DNA of 64,000 bases from Mesorhizobium sp. WSM2240 (GCF_040438645.1 NZ_CP159253.1:2852001-2916000); one strand, 5' to 3'. Positions 39,222 to 50,901 are shown, counted from the first letter of the stretch. Numbers and translations are program-made. Notes: generated by a model from the letters alone, not told the origin.

Positions 39222-39977
39222 CTATGCCGCCTTTTCGATGATCCCGGCATAGCCGTTCTCTTCCAGTTCGACCGCCAACGACTTGTCGCCCGACTTGATG
39301 ACCTGGCCGCGGTAAAGCACGTGGACCGAGTCCGGCACGATGTATTCGAGCAGGCGCTGATAGTGGGTGATGACGACGATGGCACGGTCAGGCGACCTCA
39401 GCGCATTGACACCGTCGGCCACGATCTTCAGCGCGTCGATGTCGAGGCCCGAATCGGTCTCGTCGAGCACGCAAAGCTTCGGCTCCAGCAACTTCATCTG
39501 CAGGATCTCGGCGCGCTTCTTCTCCCCACCGGAAAAGCCGACATTCAGCGGACGCTTCAGCATCGCCATGTCCATGTTGAGCGAGCCGGCCGCTTCCTTC
39601 ACCCGCTTCAATAGCTCCGGGATCTTCAGCGGCTCCTCGTCGCGCGCCTTGCGCTGCGCATTCATGGCAACCTTCAAAAACTCCATCGTCGCCACGCCCG
39701 GTATCTCCATTGGATACTGGAAGGCGAGGAATATGCCCGCCGCGGCGCGCTCGGCGGGGTCCATCTCAAGGATTGAGTGGCCGTTATAGAGAATGTCGCC
39801 CTCGGTCACCTCATAGTCCTCGCGGCCCGCCAGAATATAGGACAGCGTCGACTTGCCGGAGCCGTTAGGTCCCATGATGGCGGCCACTTCGCCTGCCTTC
39901 ACCGTCAAATTGAGGCCTCGGATGATCTCGGTGCCGTCCTCGACGATACGCGCGTGCAGGTTCTTGATCTCAAGCAT
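39222..39977 (-). CDS. sufC: Fe-S cluster assembly ATPase SufC
   Basis: A 251-residue soluble ABC ATPase that drives the SufBCD scaffold. Walker A is AAIMGPNGSGKSTLSYILAG, the ABC signature is NVGFSGGEKKRAEILQM, and Walker B is LCVLDETDSGLDIDALKI. It also has the SufC-type PGVATMEFLKVAMNAQR. It lies between sufB (96-bp gap) and sufD. Confidence 0.97.
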   Translation of the reverse strand: MLEIKNLHARIVEDGTEIIRGLNLTVKAGEVAAIMGPNGSGKSTLSYILAGREDYEVTEGDILYNGHSILEMDPAERAAAGIFLAFQYPMEIPGVATMEFLKVAMNAQRKARDEEPLKIPELLKRVKEAAGSLNMDMAMLKRPLNVGFSGGEKKRAEILQMKLLEPKLCVLDETDSGLDIDALKIVADGVNALRSPDRAIVVITHYQRLLEYIVPDSVHVLYRGQVIKSGDKSLAVELEENGYAGIIEKAA

Positions 39978-40073
39978 CTTTTCTTCCGTTCAAACTGTCG
40001 CGCCCTGCGGCGCCGAGTAGATTTTGTCGAGAATGTTTCTGGTGTTCAGCACCCTCGTGCTGGACTGCCTCAA

Positions 40074-41591
<1,518 letters not shown>

Positions 41592-41761
41592 CAGCGTTCT
41601 CCATCCACGCCGGGTTCAAGGCCCGGCAGTTTTCAAACTATGGCGCCGCTGGGACGGCGTAAGTTCAATATAGTGTGTCCCTCCGGGCATTTCACCCGCC
41701 GGGACCGCAAACCAGCGTCCCGAAAACACACCGCTCATGGCCTTGCGGCCGTTTCCGCCGT

Positions 41762-42925
41762 TCAGGCGGCCTTGGTCCTGCCGGCGCGCCGCGCCAAAAG
41801 GTCGCTCAGCGCCCCCGCAAACCGCTCAATTTCGGCTCCCGTGGTCGCTTGCCCGATCGAAACGCGCAGCGCGCCTTCCGTATCGGCGTAGCCCATCGCT
41901 TTCAAGACATGGCTCGGCCCGACGCGTCCCGAAGAACATGCGGAGCCGGCCGAAAGTGCTATGCCCGCCAGATCGAAGGCGATCTGCGCTGTCTCGGCCT
42001 TGATGCCGGGGATTGCGAAGAACGCCGTGTTGGCCAGGCGCTCGGTGGTGCGACCGAATATCTGCGCGTCGGGCGCTGCGGCCAGAGCCAGATCCTCAAT
42101 GTGGTCGCGCATGGCGCGGACGGCTTCTATGTGCGCGAGATTTTCCATCGCACGCCGCGCGGCCGCGCCGAAGCCGGCAATTCCCGGCAGGTTCTCGGTG
42201 CCGGCGCGATGCCCCTTTTCCTGACCGCCGCCGGCAATAAGCGGCTTCGGCATCATCAGGTCCGAGGCGCCGACAATCGCGCCAACCCCTTTCGGGCCGC
42301 CGATCTTGTGCGACGACAGTATGAGGAAATCGGCGGAACCGGCCGTAATGTCGAGCGGAATCCGCCCCGCCGCCTGCACGGCATCGAGCACTAGCACGCC
42401 GCCCGCGGCCTTCGCCAGCGCCACGATCCGGCCAAAAGGCTGCACCACGCCGGTTTCGTTGTTTGCGGCATGGACGGCGACCAGCGGCAGGCCTTCACTC
42501 CGGTCGTGGCTGTCCAATGCGGCCTTCAAGGCCGTCATATCCATCACACCCTGCGCGTCGACACCGATCCGCGTCACGCTCTCCGGAGCAAAACTCCCGC
42601 CCGCCAGCAGACAGGGGTGATCGGCCTCGCAGATATAGAGCCGCGACATACGGATGGCGCCGCGCCCCATGCGCCAGTCCGGCGAAAGCAGCGTCGCCGC
42701 CGCTTCCGTGGCGCCGGAGGTGAAGACGACATGCTCAGGCCTGGCATTGACCAGCGCGGCGACATCGCGGCGCGCCTCCTCGACGACCCTGCGGGCGGCG
42801 CGGCCTTCGCTGTGCACCGACGACGGATTGGCTGTAACATCGAGCACGGCAAGCATCGCCTCGCGCGCCTCTGGCAGCAGCGGAGCGCTTGCATTGTAGT
42901 CGAGATAGGCGCGTGGTGCGGCCAT
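41762..42925 (-). CDS. NifS/IscS-type cysteine desulfurase
   Basis: A 387-residue class I (group I) PLP desulfurase: RAYLDYNASAPLLPEAREAM, VVFTSGATEAAATLL, the PLP lysine in LILSSHKIGGPKGVGAIVG and the catalytic Cys in GIALSAGSACSSGRVGPSHV. ATG 42925 is chosen over an upstream TTG. It is the first gene of the suf cluster, as usual in alphaproteobacteria, giving the operon two desulfurases (the other is sufS). A candidate Irr box lies about 120 bp upstream. Confidence 0.93.
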   Translation of the reverse strand: MAAPRAYLDYNASAPLLPEAREAMLAVLDVTANPSSVHSEGRAARRVVEEARRDVAALVNARPEHVVFTSGATEAAATLLSPDWRMGRGAIRMSRLYICEADHPCLLAGGSFAPESVTRIGVDAQGVMDMTALKAALDSHDRSEGLPLVAVHAANNETGVVQPFGRIVALAKAAGGVLVLDAVQAAGRIPLDITAGSADFLILSSHKIGGPKGVGAIVGASDLMMPKPLIAGGGQEKGHRAGTENLPGIAGFGAAARRAMENLAHIEAVRAMRDHIEDLALAAAPDAQIFGRTTERLANTAFFAIPGIKAETAQIAFDLAGIALSAGSACSSGRVGPSHVLKAMGYADTEGALRVSIGQATTGAEIERFAGALSDLLARRAGRTKAA

Positions 42926-43044
42926 TCCGCTCAATCTGTCCTGTCAGCCTGCATTCGGGCGCGGCCGGACGTTATTTCCTTGAAATTCCAAGGCGAGCCG
43001 TCCTATTTACCCGCTTTGCCGACCGGGTGGCATCGGCTACCCAG

Positions 43045-43061
43045 TTTTGAACAATTCTAAA
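43045..43061. promoter_or_regulatory. candidate Irr box (iron control element) before the suf operon
   Basis: The 17-bp sequence TTTTGAACAATTCTAAA differs at one position from the rhizobial Irr element TTTAGAA-N3-TTCTAAA. It lies about 120 bp before the first suf gene and about 90 bp before the divergent hydrolase gene. A further short palindrome (TTCTAGAA) follows at about 43067. Irr regulates iron metabolism in this order, so the position makes biological sense. Confidence 0.6.
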
Positions 43062-43152
43062 CTAGCTTCTAGAAAGACGCCTGTCGTGCGTCAAGGCCAG
43101 AGGAAGAATTGTTCCAGCCGGCAAGCGCTTTTGTGTTGGATTGGAGTCGTTC

Positions 43153-43827
43153 ATGCCTGAGGTCATTTTTACCGGTCCGGCGGGTCGCCTGGAAGGCCGC
43201 TATCAGCCGTCGACCGAGAAAAACGCGCCGATCGCGATCGTGCTCCATCCACACCCGCAGTTCGGCGGGACGATGAACAACAAGATCGTCTACGACCTCT
43301 TCTACATGTTCCAGAAGCGCAACTTTACGACGCTGCGCTTCAATTTCCGCTCGATCGGCCGCAGCCAGGGCGAATTCGACCACGGCACCGGCGAACTATC
43401 GGACGCGGCCGCAGCCCTCGACTGGATCCAGTCGCTGCATCCGGATTCGAAGAGCTGCTGGGTCGCCGGTTATTCCTTCGGCGCCTGGATCGGCATGCAG
43501 CTCCTAATGCGGCGGCCGGAGATCGAGGGTTTCATCTCGGTCGCCCCGCAGCCCAACACCTACGACTTTTCCTTCCTGGCTCCCTGCCCTTCATCGGGAC
43601 TGATCATCCATGGCGATGCCGACAAGGTCGCACCGCCGAAAGATGTTCAGGGCCTGGTTGACAAGTTGCATACGCAAAAAGGCATCACCATCACGCAGAA
43701 GACCCTGCCCGGGGCCAACCATTTCTTCTCGAATGACACCCAGTTGCTTATCGACGAATGCGCCGATTATCTTGATCGGCGTTTGGCCGGCGAATTATCC
43801 GATCCGCGACCGAAAAGACTGCGGTGA
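43153..43827 (+). CDS. alpha/beta hydrolase
   Basis: A 224-residue alpha/beta hydrolase of the cytosolic dienelactone-like type. It reads EVIFTGPAGRLEGRYQPSTE, IAIVLHPHPQFGGTMNNKIV, FNFRSIGRSQGEFDHGTGE and an elbow-like VAGYSFGAWIGMQLLMRRP. The acid lies in IIHGDADKVAPPKDV and the His in LPGANHFF. ATG 43153 has a TTGGAG site. It is divergent from the suf operon and could share its control region. The substrate is unknown. Confidence 0.86.
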   Translation: MPEVIFTGPAGRLEGRYQPSTEKNAPIAIVLHPHPQFGGTMNNKIVYDLFYMFQKRNFTTLRFNFRSIGRSQGEFDHGTGELSDAAAALDWIQSLHPDSKSCWVAGYSFGAWIGMQLLMRRPEIEGFISVAPQPNTYDFSFLAPCPSSGLIIHGDADKVAPPKDVQGLVDKLHTQKGITITQKTLPGANHFFSNDTQLLIDECADYLDRRLAGELSDPRPKRLR

Positions 43828-43983
43828 TCTATAAGTTACCGCTAACAAAGCCTCATACAAAACTACTCGATTTGTGCGTGTCGCCTCGGTGGAAAGTCTA
43901 GCCTGTCACTCGACAGCCGACTTACTGCATGGCAGCTTTTGCTTGTGACCGAATCACAATCTCACATGAGGGGGATACCGCCC

Positions 43984-44340
43984 GTGAGCAAATTCGAAAT
44001 CTACAAGGACAAAAAGGGTGAAACACGCTTCCGGTACCGCGCCGCCAATGGCGAGGTGGTGTTCAGTTCGGAAGGCTACAAGGCGAAAGCCTCGGCGACC
44101 AAGGCCATAGAGTCGATCAAGAAGAACGCAGCCACGGCAGCGGTCGAAGAGGCCGCCGCTCCCGCCAAGAAGGCGCCTGCGAAAGCCGCAAAGCCTGCGG
44201 CGGCAAAAGCCAAAGCCGCTCCCGCCAAGTCGATCGCGAAGAAGGTTGTGGCCAGGGCAGCGGCCGCGAAGCCTGCTGCGGCGAAAGCCAAACCGGCGGC
44301 AAAGGCCAAGCCCAAAGCTGCAAAGGCACCCGCCAAATAA
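43984..44340 (+). CDS. YegP (DUF1508) protein with histone-H1-like Ala/Lys/Pro tail
   Basis: A 118-residue protein. Residues 1-45 form a YegP/DUF1508 unit (KFEIYKDKKGETRFRYRAA, GEVVFSSEGYKAKASATKAI). From about residue 50 the rest is built almost only of Ala, Lys and Pro in AKPAAAK-type repeats, like histone H1 or bacterial H1-like proteins. The tail is probably disordered and binds nucleic acid. The start is taken as GTG 43984, where the family homology begins. A frame open upstream to 43939 is non-family. It is probably a nucleoid-associated protein. Confidence 0.8.
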   Translation: MSKFEIYKDKKGETRFRYRAANGEVVFSSEGYKAKASATKAIESIKKNAATAAVEEAAAPAKKAPAKAAKPAAAKAKAAPAKSIAKKVVARAAAAKPAAAKAKPAAKAKPKAAKAPAK

Positions 44341-44372
44341 CCGACGGTCGACCTGCTTCGCACTATCACCCG

Positions 44373-44402
44373 CCTCCGGTCCCGCCTCGGCGAAACCGGA
44401 GG
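44373..44402 (+). terminator. possible terminator after the YegP/H1-like gene
   Basis: Eight-bp arms CCTCCGGT (44373-44380) and ACCGGAGG (44395-44402) lie between convergent genes. The loop is long and the T tract short (TTTGC), so this is a weak call. Confidence 0.4.
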
Positions 44403-44416
44403 TTTGCTGTTGAGAT

Positions 44417-45541
44417 CTAAGGGTTCGCGATCACGCCGCCGCTGACCGGCTGGCGGCAGCCTGTGGTTGTCGGGAAAGTCAGCGGCAGGCCTTTCAGCGA
44501 GCGCACCGCCAGATAGGCCCAGGCTTCCGCCTCGGTCGCATCGCCGTCGAACCCTGCTTCTTCCGCGACGATCACCTTTGCGCCGGCCTTCTCCGCGCCC
44601 GAGCGCAGGTCGTCGACAATATGCGGGTTTTTCCGCCCGCCGCCGCAGACGATCCAGAGTTTCGGCCTGTCCGGCATGTGCTCGGCCGACTTCAGGATCG
44701 CCTGGGCCGAGACCGCGGCGAGCGTTCTGGCACCGTCCGAAAGCTCCAGGCCGCGCGCAAGGTCGAGCGTAAAATCGTTGCGGTCCAGCGATTTGGGGCC
44801 GGATTTCTCGAAGAACGGATTCTGCAGATAGCGCCCGACCACGACGCTGACCACGCCGCCTTCGCTAGCGATCACCCCATCGGCGTCGAACGGCACTCCG
44901 CCCTCCCTGCTGACCCATTGGTCGATCAGCGTGTTCCCTGGGCCGGAGTCGAAGGCGATCGGCGCGCCAGCTTCCGGCACATAGGTCACGTTGGAAATCC
45001 CGCCGATATTGACGAACACGACCGGGAACTTTCCCGCGAAAGGTTCTGGCAGCGATCGTGCCAGCGCCGCATGATAGGCCGGCACAAGCGGCGCTCCCTG
45101 CCCGCCTTTCGCCATGTCGTTGGCGCGCATATCGTAGACCACGGGAATTCCGGTTTCGCGGGCAAGCAGCGCACCGTCGCCGAGTTGGACCGTCACACCG
45201 GCCGTCGGCCGGTGCAAGACCGTCTGGCCGTGAAAGCCGATAAGGTCCGGCCTGCCCCAGTCGCCGGCCTCCGATTTCAGAAACGCCCCGACCGCGCGAG
45301 CGTGCCTCAGGCTGATCTCGCCTTCCAGTTCGACGAGGTCGCCCGGCCGGTCCTCGCGCCTGACGATCGCCTTCGCCGTTTCGAGCCCCGCCTCGATGCG
45401 TCGCCTGAACGCTGCCTCGTATGGCACGAACATTGACGGCCCCGCCTCGATCTGGTTTTCGCCGTCGGTCCTCACGAACGCGATGTCGATGCCGTCCATG
45501 GACGTGCCGCTCATCAGGCCGATTGCGCAGAGTGCCGCCAT
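44417..45541 (-). CDS. anmK: anhydro-N-acetylmuramic acid kinase
   Basis: A protein of about 374 residues in the AnmK family, which converts 1,6-anhydro-MurNAc from wall turnover to MurNAc 6-phosphate. It reads [18 protein letters not shown] near the N-terminus, [50 protein letters not shown] and [22 protein letters not shown] 45541 gives the family start; the frame is open 17 codons upstream. It is divergent from tyrS, a pairing known from other bacteria. Confidence 0.95.
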   Translation of the reverse strand: MAALCAIGLMSGTSMDGIDIAFVRTDGENQIEAGPSMFVPYEAAFRRRIEAGLETAKAIVRREDRPGDLVELEGEISLRHARAVGAFLKSEAGDWGRPDLIGFHGQTVLHRPTAGVTVQLGDGALLARETGIPVVYDMRANDMAKGGQGAPLVPAYHAALARSLPEPFAGKFPVVFVNIGGISNVTYVPEAGAPIAFDSGPGNTLIDQWVSREGGVPFDADGVIASEGGVVSVVVGRYLQNPFFEKSGPKSLDRNDFTLDLARGLELSDGARTLAAVSAQAILKSAEHMPDRPKLWIVCGGGRKNPHIVDDLRSGAEKAGAKVIVAEEAGFDGDATEAEAWAYLAVRSLKGLPLTFPTTTGCRQPVSGGVIANP

Positions 45542-45646
45542 TTTCGCCACCGTTCTTGTGATTCCCAAGCGCCGGATGCTAAACGCGCGCATTCACTCTT
45601 GCCATGGCGGGCGCGTCCCCGCTGCGACGTTTCCCGGGATAGAAAA

Positions 45647-46900
45647 ATGTCCGCCTTCAAGTCCGACTTCCTGCGCACAATGTCCGAGCGCGGCTTCATC
45701 CACCAGACTTCGGATGATGCCGGCCTCGACAGGCTTTTCGCAACGGAAACGGTGACGGCCTATATCGGCTTCGACGCGACTGCCAAAAGCCTGCATGCCG
45801 GCTCGCTAATCCAGATCATGATGCTGCACTGGCTGCAGAGGACAGGCCACAGGCCGATCGCCCTTATGGGTGGCGGCACTTCAATGATCGGCGACCCCTC
45901 CTTCAAAGACGAGGCGCGCAAGCTGCTCACACCCGCTGATATAGAGGACAATCTCGCTGGCATCCGCCGGAATTTCGCCCCCTACCTGAATTTCGGCGAT
46001 GGCCCGGGCGACGCGCTGATGATCAACAACGCCGACTGGCTGATGGAGATCAACTACGTCAATTTCTTGCGCGACGTGGGCCGGCATTTCTCGGTCAACC
46101 GCATGCTCGCTTTCGATTCGGTGAAGATGCGGCTCGACCGCGAGCAGTCGCTGTCCTTCCTCGAATTCAACTACATGATTCTGCAGGCCTACGACTTCGT
46201 CGAGCTCTACAAGCGCTTCGGCTGCCGTCTGCAGATGGGCGGCTCCGACCAGTGGGGCAACATCGTCAACGGCATCGATCTGGGCCGGCGCATGGAGGAT
46301 GCGTCGCTGTTCGCACTCACCACGCCGCTGCTCACCACCTCCTCCGGAGCGAAGATGGGCAAAACGGCATCGGGCGCCGTCTGGCTCGATCCGGAGATGC
46401 TGAGCGTTTATGACTTCTGGCAATACTGGCGGAACACCGAAGACGCCGATGTCGGCCGCTTCCTGAAACTCTACACGACGCTGCCAATGGACGAGATTGC
46501 CCGACTTCAGGCGCTCGGCGGCTCCGAGGTCAACGAAGCCAAGAAGATCCTCGCGACCGAGATCACCGCGCTGCTTCACGGCCGCGAAGCTGCCGGGCGG
46601 GCGAGCGAAACCGCGCGCAAGACTTTCGAGGAGGGCGTCACCGCCGACACGCTGCCAACGGTGGAGATCGGCAGGGATGTCCTGGAGGCCGGGATTGGCA
46701 TTCTGTCGCTGTTCGTGACGGCGGGGCTCGCGTCCTCCAACGGCGAAGCGCGCCGCCATATCCAAGGCGGCGCCGTGCGCCTCAACGATCAGCCCGTCGC
46801 CGACGAGCGGCGCATGGTCACACAGGCCGATCTCACCGCCGATGGCGTGGTCAAGCTGTCGTTCGGCAAGAAGAAGCACATTCTGGTGCGGCCGGCGTGA
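45647..46900 (+). CDS. tyrS: tyrosine--tRNA ligase
   Basis: A 417-residue class I synthetase. The HIGH-like motif is in [20 protein letters not shown], tyrosine and tRNA recognition in [20 protein letters not shown], and the KMSKS loop reads [15 protein letters not shown]. The C-terminal S4-like domain reads [23 protein letters not shown] 45647 matches family starts; an upstream in-frame Met at 45599 lies in the divergent promoter region. Confidence 0.96.
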   Translation: MSAFKSDFLRTMSERGFIHQTSDDAGLDRLFATETVTAYIGFDATAKSLHAGSLIQIMMLHWLQRTGHRPIALMGGGTSMIGDPSFKDEARKLLTPADIEDNLAGIRRNFAPYLNFGDGPGDALMINNADWLMEINYVNFLRDVGRHFSVNRMLAFDSVKMRLDREQSLSFLEFNYMILQAYDFVELYKRFGCRLQMGGSDQWGNIVNGIDLGRRMEDASLFALTTPLLTTSSGAKMGKTASGAVWLDPEMLSVYDFWQYWRNTEDADVGRFLKLYTTLPMDEIARLQALGGSEVNEAKKILATEITALLHGREAAGRASETARKTFEEGVTADTLPTVEIGRDVLEAGIGILSLFVTAGLASSNGEARRHIQGGAVRLNDQPVADERRMVTQADLTADGVVKLSFGKKKHILVRPA

Positions 46901-46933
46901 AGACCGCCGGCAGGTTAGATTAGCCGGGCGATC

Positions 46934-49900
46934 TCATTGATACTCAAAGATCGATCGGAAAATCCCCGGTGCGATGACGGATAGAGGGTTGACCTGGAGT
47001 TGTGGCGACTTGACCGGGCCTTCCAGCTTGTAGGTGACGCCGATCAGGCCGCGGTCGCGGCCGTTTCCTAAAATCACGCCGAAAAACGGGATCTCGCCAA
47101 AAATGCGGTTCAGGCCATAGGCCGGCATGAAAGTGCCGGTCATGTCCATACGGTCATCCTTGTCATAGAGCGTGCCCTGGAAAGTCGTTCCGATCATCGG
47201 GCCGCGCAGCACGCCATTCTCCAGCTTCAGATAGCCATTGCCCTTGTCGATCTGCGTGGCGCCGCGCTCGAACTGCACGCGAGATGTGTCGATGTCCCTG
47301 CGGACGGCCTGGTTCAGGCTGCGATCGCCACCCGCCGGTGCGGTCGAGACGATCGAGGCCAGCTTGGGTTCGTTGACGACCCAGAAATTGGTCGCGTCGA
47401 CGCGGCCACGCATCGGCCCGTCGCCCTTTCCTGCAAGGGCAAGACTGATCGCGCCGCCTTCCATATGTTCATAGATGTTGAGGAATCGCAGGATAGCGCC
47501 GGCGTCCGACGACTGCATTTCGAGCTTCCGGCTGCCGCTTTCGGAAGCGTTCTGGACCGTCACCTTGCCGCCCGAGCCCGACACGGCCGAGACCTTCAGC
47601 CCGTTCACCTTCGCTCCGGCGCCGCTGTAGTCGAGCTTCACATTGGACAGCCTCTCGCCGTGAAAGCCGCCCAGGCTCTCCACGGCGAGTTTCAGCGAAA
47701 CCGGCGCCGAACCGCCCGATTTCATCGCGCTCGCAGCGTCGGAGGTAAACTGCTTGATCAGCGAGCGCGCGTCGAACGACGTCCCGCTCACGGCGACGGA
47801 ATAGCCCTTGCCGGCGCGTTCGACAGTTACGTCGACATTATCGCCGCGGTTCAGTTGTACCTTGTCGAAATCGGCTTTCGCCAGTCCGCCATTCGCCAGC
47901 GTCAATGCGCCCTCGATGGCGAAGGATTTGCCCGACAGCGAGAAATCCGAAAGCGTGGTGGTTTCGCCATCCTTGGCAAGGACAAAGCTCGCCTCGGCAG
48001 CGACGCCCGGCCCTTTGCTCCAGCCCGCCCAGGGTATGTCCAGCCTGGCTTTCGTTAGATCGGCCTTCACCTGCTGCGTTGCGCCCTGCCCGTCGAGTTC
48101 GACGCGCACCGGCCCTGAGACCATCAGCGACAATCCCGGCGCCAGCGCGTCACGCGCTTTGTCGTCGAGCAGAAGCGCTATCTTGCGCTGGCGTTCGGGG
48201 CCTGCGGGACGGAGCGGCTCGACCAACTCGATCTCCGCCTCGGCCCCGTTGAGCTTGCCCTTGGAGGATATGACCGCCTTGTCCGGGTCGACGGTGATCG
48301 TGCCGTCGGCATCGCTCAGGGTTTGGCCATTGAACGGCTTGGCCACGGCGAGGTCGGTATAGTTGAGCGTCACCAGCCAATCGAGCGTGCTGCGGTCGAT
48401 GCCCTTGTGCAGCGGAATGTCGGCCTTCACATTTCCCGAAACCTGCCCGGAAAAATCGTCGGGCGTCAGCTCGGTGAAGCGCATTCCGTTGATCGGCTCG
48501 AAGGAGGCGAGTTCGGTGACGGCAGCCGCGTCTCCGGCCACATCTATGTCGAGCGCGCCGATCACCGGCCGGCGGTTCGCCTCCTTGATCGCCAGCGTTC
48601 CATTGCTTGCTGCGACGCTGCGGCCGCTCGGCATATAGACCGTGCCCGATGAAAGCGCGATGTCGACGTCGTGGCCGGCGAATTCGACCACGCCGTCGGC
48701 GTCGCGGACCGGCGGTATCAGCCCAGCGGTGTCGAACCGCGTGCCCTGGACCCGGAAACGGCCCGAAACCTCTTCCGGCGACAGCGGCACGCCATTGCCG
48801 AGCCGGCCGGGCAGCACACGAAGCTGCATGCGGCCGTCGGGCACGCGCCCGCCGAAAACATGATCCAGCACCCATGATCGCGCCTTGTCGGCCGCCAGCC
48901 ACGGCCAAAGCTGCTTCACATGCGAAACCTGCATATCGCTCACCGTGAAGGCCAGAGCGAAGCCTGGCGCCTTGCCCGGCACGAAATCGAGCGAGGCCGA
49001 GCCGAGCGCCTCGCCGGGGCCGCTCTTGATCGCCACCTCTTCGGCGACCAGCCGGTTGCTGCCTGGCTTATAGACGCCGTTGATGCCGGTCCTGAAATTG
49101 AGCGCCGGCTCCGGCGAATCGTCGGGCGCGAGCGTGGCGCTGCTGCTCACGAGTTCGTATCGGTAGGCTGGCTCCTCGCCGGTTTCGTCGCTCGGAGGCT
49201 TGGGTCCGATGCCGCCGTTGAATTCGAAATTGTTGCGTCCGCTTGCGAGGTGGAGCCGGTCGACCTCGATTTTGCCGGAGCCGGCGACGAGTGTGGCGTC
49301 GGCCGAAGCGCTGCCGGTGAAGACGCCCCGCGCCCCAAGATCGAGGGCCGATTCGTGCAGCATCAGCGCCGCTTTGAGCTGGGCCGGCTCGGCGCCGATC
49401 CCTTCCTGTCCGGAAAGCTTGACGTCGATCGCGCCGAGGCGGTTCAAGCCTTCGCTGGCTTGTTCGCCGGGCGCAGCCGGTTCCGGTGCGGCGGCCGCCA
49501 GTTGCAAATCGAGCACGCCGATGCGCCGCGAAACCGGGTCGCGCACAGCCGACCCCTCCAACGTCACGGCGCGGCCGTCAATCTCGGCTGCGGCGGAAAA
49601 CGCCAGCTTGCCGGGGCCGGCTGCCGCCAGCGTCGCGCTGACGATCCTAAGCACCCTTATCCCGCCGTCTTCCGGCAGCACGATCTCGACATTCTCAAGG
49701 TCGAGACGGTCCGTCGCTCCCGGATGCACCGCGTCGAGCGCGCGATGGACCCGGTCGAACGCCACCTCGATCAGGCGGTCTGGGTCGATCAGGCCCTGCT
49801 CGTTGCGCAGCACATTCGTCCAGTCGACGCCGTCAGATTCGGGCATGGCCGCCGCCATGATGCGGGCGTCGGAGATCGAGGCGCTGCCCAGTTGCACATT

Positions 49901-50389
49901 GCCGGAAAGCAGCGACAGAAAATGCACGCCGAAGCGCATGACGCCGGCGTCAACCATCGGTGCGCCGTCTTCGCCCTTCTTCAGGCTGACGTCGCGCACT
50001 TCGAGCGCCACCAGGCTCGGGCCGTCGAGCGACAGGCGCGCCGGGCCGACCGCTGCGTCGACATCCATCCCAGCGATTGCGCTGATCGCCTTCTCGGCCT
50101 CCAGGCGCAGCCGCTCCGAACCGAGGCCGGAGACGCCTGCTACATAAACCAGGCCGGCGATCAGTCCGAGCACGGTGACGGCGATTGCGATCCCGACGGT
50201 GCAGGTATTGGCTGTGCGGCGAATCAGGCTCGGCTTCGGCGGCCTGAGATCCTGTCCCTCAGCCGAAGGAAATGCGCCGAGGTCTGCGATTTCGTCGCGC
50301 CTGAAGCGAATTTTCTCGTGCTTCCGAAGTTCGTGATCCACACGACATCCTGCGTTGAATTCCGACGTGGACGAATCCGCTGGCGGCAT
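46934..50389 (-). CDS. large AsmA/YhdP-like membrane-anchored protein
   Basis: An 1151-residue protein with a short cytoplasmic N-terminus, one membrane span near residues 65-90 (VGIAIAVTVLGLIAGLVYVA) and a long beta-rich periplasmic part. It has repeated DUF3971/AsmA-like segments and an AsmA2-type C-terminus (MTGTFMPAYGLNRIFGEIPF, GVTYKLEGPVKSPQLQVNPL). Members are thought to bridge the envelope and carry phospholipids to the outer membrane. The start is uncertain: ATG 50389 (AGGG upstream) or GTG 50341 (AGGA upstream) are both possible. It is convergent with tyrS and divergent from bcp. Confidence 0.85.
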   Translation of the reverse strand: MPPADSSTSEFNAGCRVDHELRKHEKIRFRRDEIADLGAFPSAEGQDLRPPKPSLIRRTANTCTVGIAIAVTVLGLIAGLVYVAGVSGLGSERLRLEAEKAISAIAGMDVDAAVGPARLSLDGPSLVALEVRDVSLKKGEDGAPMVDAGVMRFGVHFLSLLSGNVQLGSASISDARIMAAAMPESDGVDWTNVLRNEQGLIDPDRLIEVAFDRVHRALDAVHPGATDRLDLENVEIVLPEDGGIRVLRIVSATLAAAGPGKLAFSAAAEIDGRAVTLEGSAVRDPVSRRIGVLDLQLAAAAPEPAAPGEQASEGLNRLGAIDVKLSGQEGIGAEPAQLKAALMLHESALDLGARGVFTGSASADATLVAGSGKIEVDRLHLASGRNNFEFNGGIGPKPPSDETGEEPAYRYELVSSSATLAPDDSPEPALNFRTGINGVYKPGSNRLVAEEVAIKSGPGEALGSASLDFVPGKAPGFALAFTVSDMQVSHVKQLWPWLAADKARSWVLDHVFGGRVPDGRMQLRVLPGRLGNGVPLSPEEVSGRFRVQGTRFDTAGLIPPVRDADGVVEFAGHDVDIALSSGTVYMPSGRSVAASNGTLAIKEANRRPVIGALDIDVAGDAAAVTELASFEPINGMRFTELTPDDFSGQVSGNVKADIPLHKGIDRSTLDWLVTLNYTDLAVAKPFNGQTLSDADGTITVDPDKAVISSKGKLNGAEAEIELVEPLRPAGPERQRKIALLLDDKARDALAPGLSLMVSGPVRVELDGQGATQQVKADLTKARLDIPWAGWSKGPGVAAEASFVLAKDGETTTLSDFSLSGKSFAIEGALTLANGGLAKADFDKVQLNRGDNVDVTVERAGKGYSVAVSGTSFDARSLIKQFTSDAASAMKSGGSAPVSLKLAVESLGGFHGERLSNVKLDYSGAGAKVNGLKVSAVSGSGGKVTVQNASESGSRKLEMQSSDAGAILRFLNIYEHMEGGAISLALAGKGDGPMRGRVDATNFWVVNEPKLASIVSTAPAGGDRSLNQAVRRDIDTSRVQFERGATQIDKGNGYLKLENGVLRGPMIGTTFQGTLYDKDDRMDMTGTFMPAYGLNRIFGEIPFFGVILGNGRDRGLIGVTYKLEGPVKSPQLQVNPLSVIAPGIFRSIFEYQ

Positions 50390-50433
50390 TATAACCCTGT
50401 CGGCTCGCGCATGACATCAAACAGAGGCACGAA

Positions 50434-50901
50434 ATGACCGAACTCTCTCCGGGACAGGACGCACCGCAATTCGAACTGCCGCGCGATGGCGGCGGAACGC
50501 TGACGCTCTCGGCCCTGCGGGGCAAGGCCGTTGTCCTCTATTTCTATCCCAAGGACGACACCAGCGGCTGCACTGCCGAAGCGATCGATTTCTCGGCGTT
50601 CAAGCCGGATTTCGAGAAGGCCGGCGCGGTCGTCATCGGCATGTCGCCGGATAGCGCCAAAAAACATGACAAATTCAAGGCCAAGTACAGCCTTTCGGTC
50701 GATCTGGTCGCCGACGAGGAGCGAAAGGCGATCGAAGCCTACGGCGTCTGGGCCGAAAAGAGCATGTATGGCCGCAAATATATGGGCGTCGAGCGCACCA
50801 CCTTCCTGATCGACCGGGATGGCAAGATCGCCAGGGTGTGGCCGAAGGTGAAGGTGCCTGGCCACGCCGCGGAAGTGCTTGAGGCGGTACGGGCGCTCTA
50901 A
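50434..50901 (+). CDS. bcp: thioredoxin-dependent peroxiredoxin, Bcp/PrxQ family
   Basis: A 155-residue peroxiredoxin: DAPQFELPRDGGGTLTLSAL, KAVVLYFYPKDDTSGCTAEA, SPDSAKKHDKFKAKYSLSV and YMGVERTTFLIDRDGKIARV. The peroxidatic Cys is in SGCTAEAIDF. The resolving Cys usually five residues later in Bcp (CxxxxC) is Ile here, so this is the one-Cys form and would need an outside thiol. It is cytoplasmic. Confidence 0.94.
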   Translation: MTELSPGQDAPQFELPRDGGGTLTLSALRGKAVVLYFYPKDDTSGCTAEAIDFSAFKPDFEKAGAVVIGMSPDSAKKHDKFKAKYSLSVDLVADEERKAIEAYGVWAEKSMYGRKYMGVERTTFLIDRDGKIARVWPKVKVPGHAAEVLEAVRAL

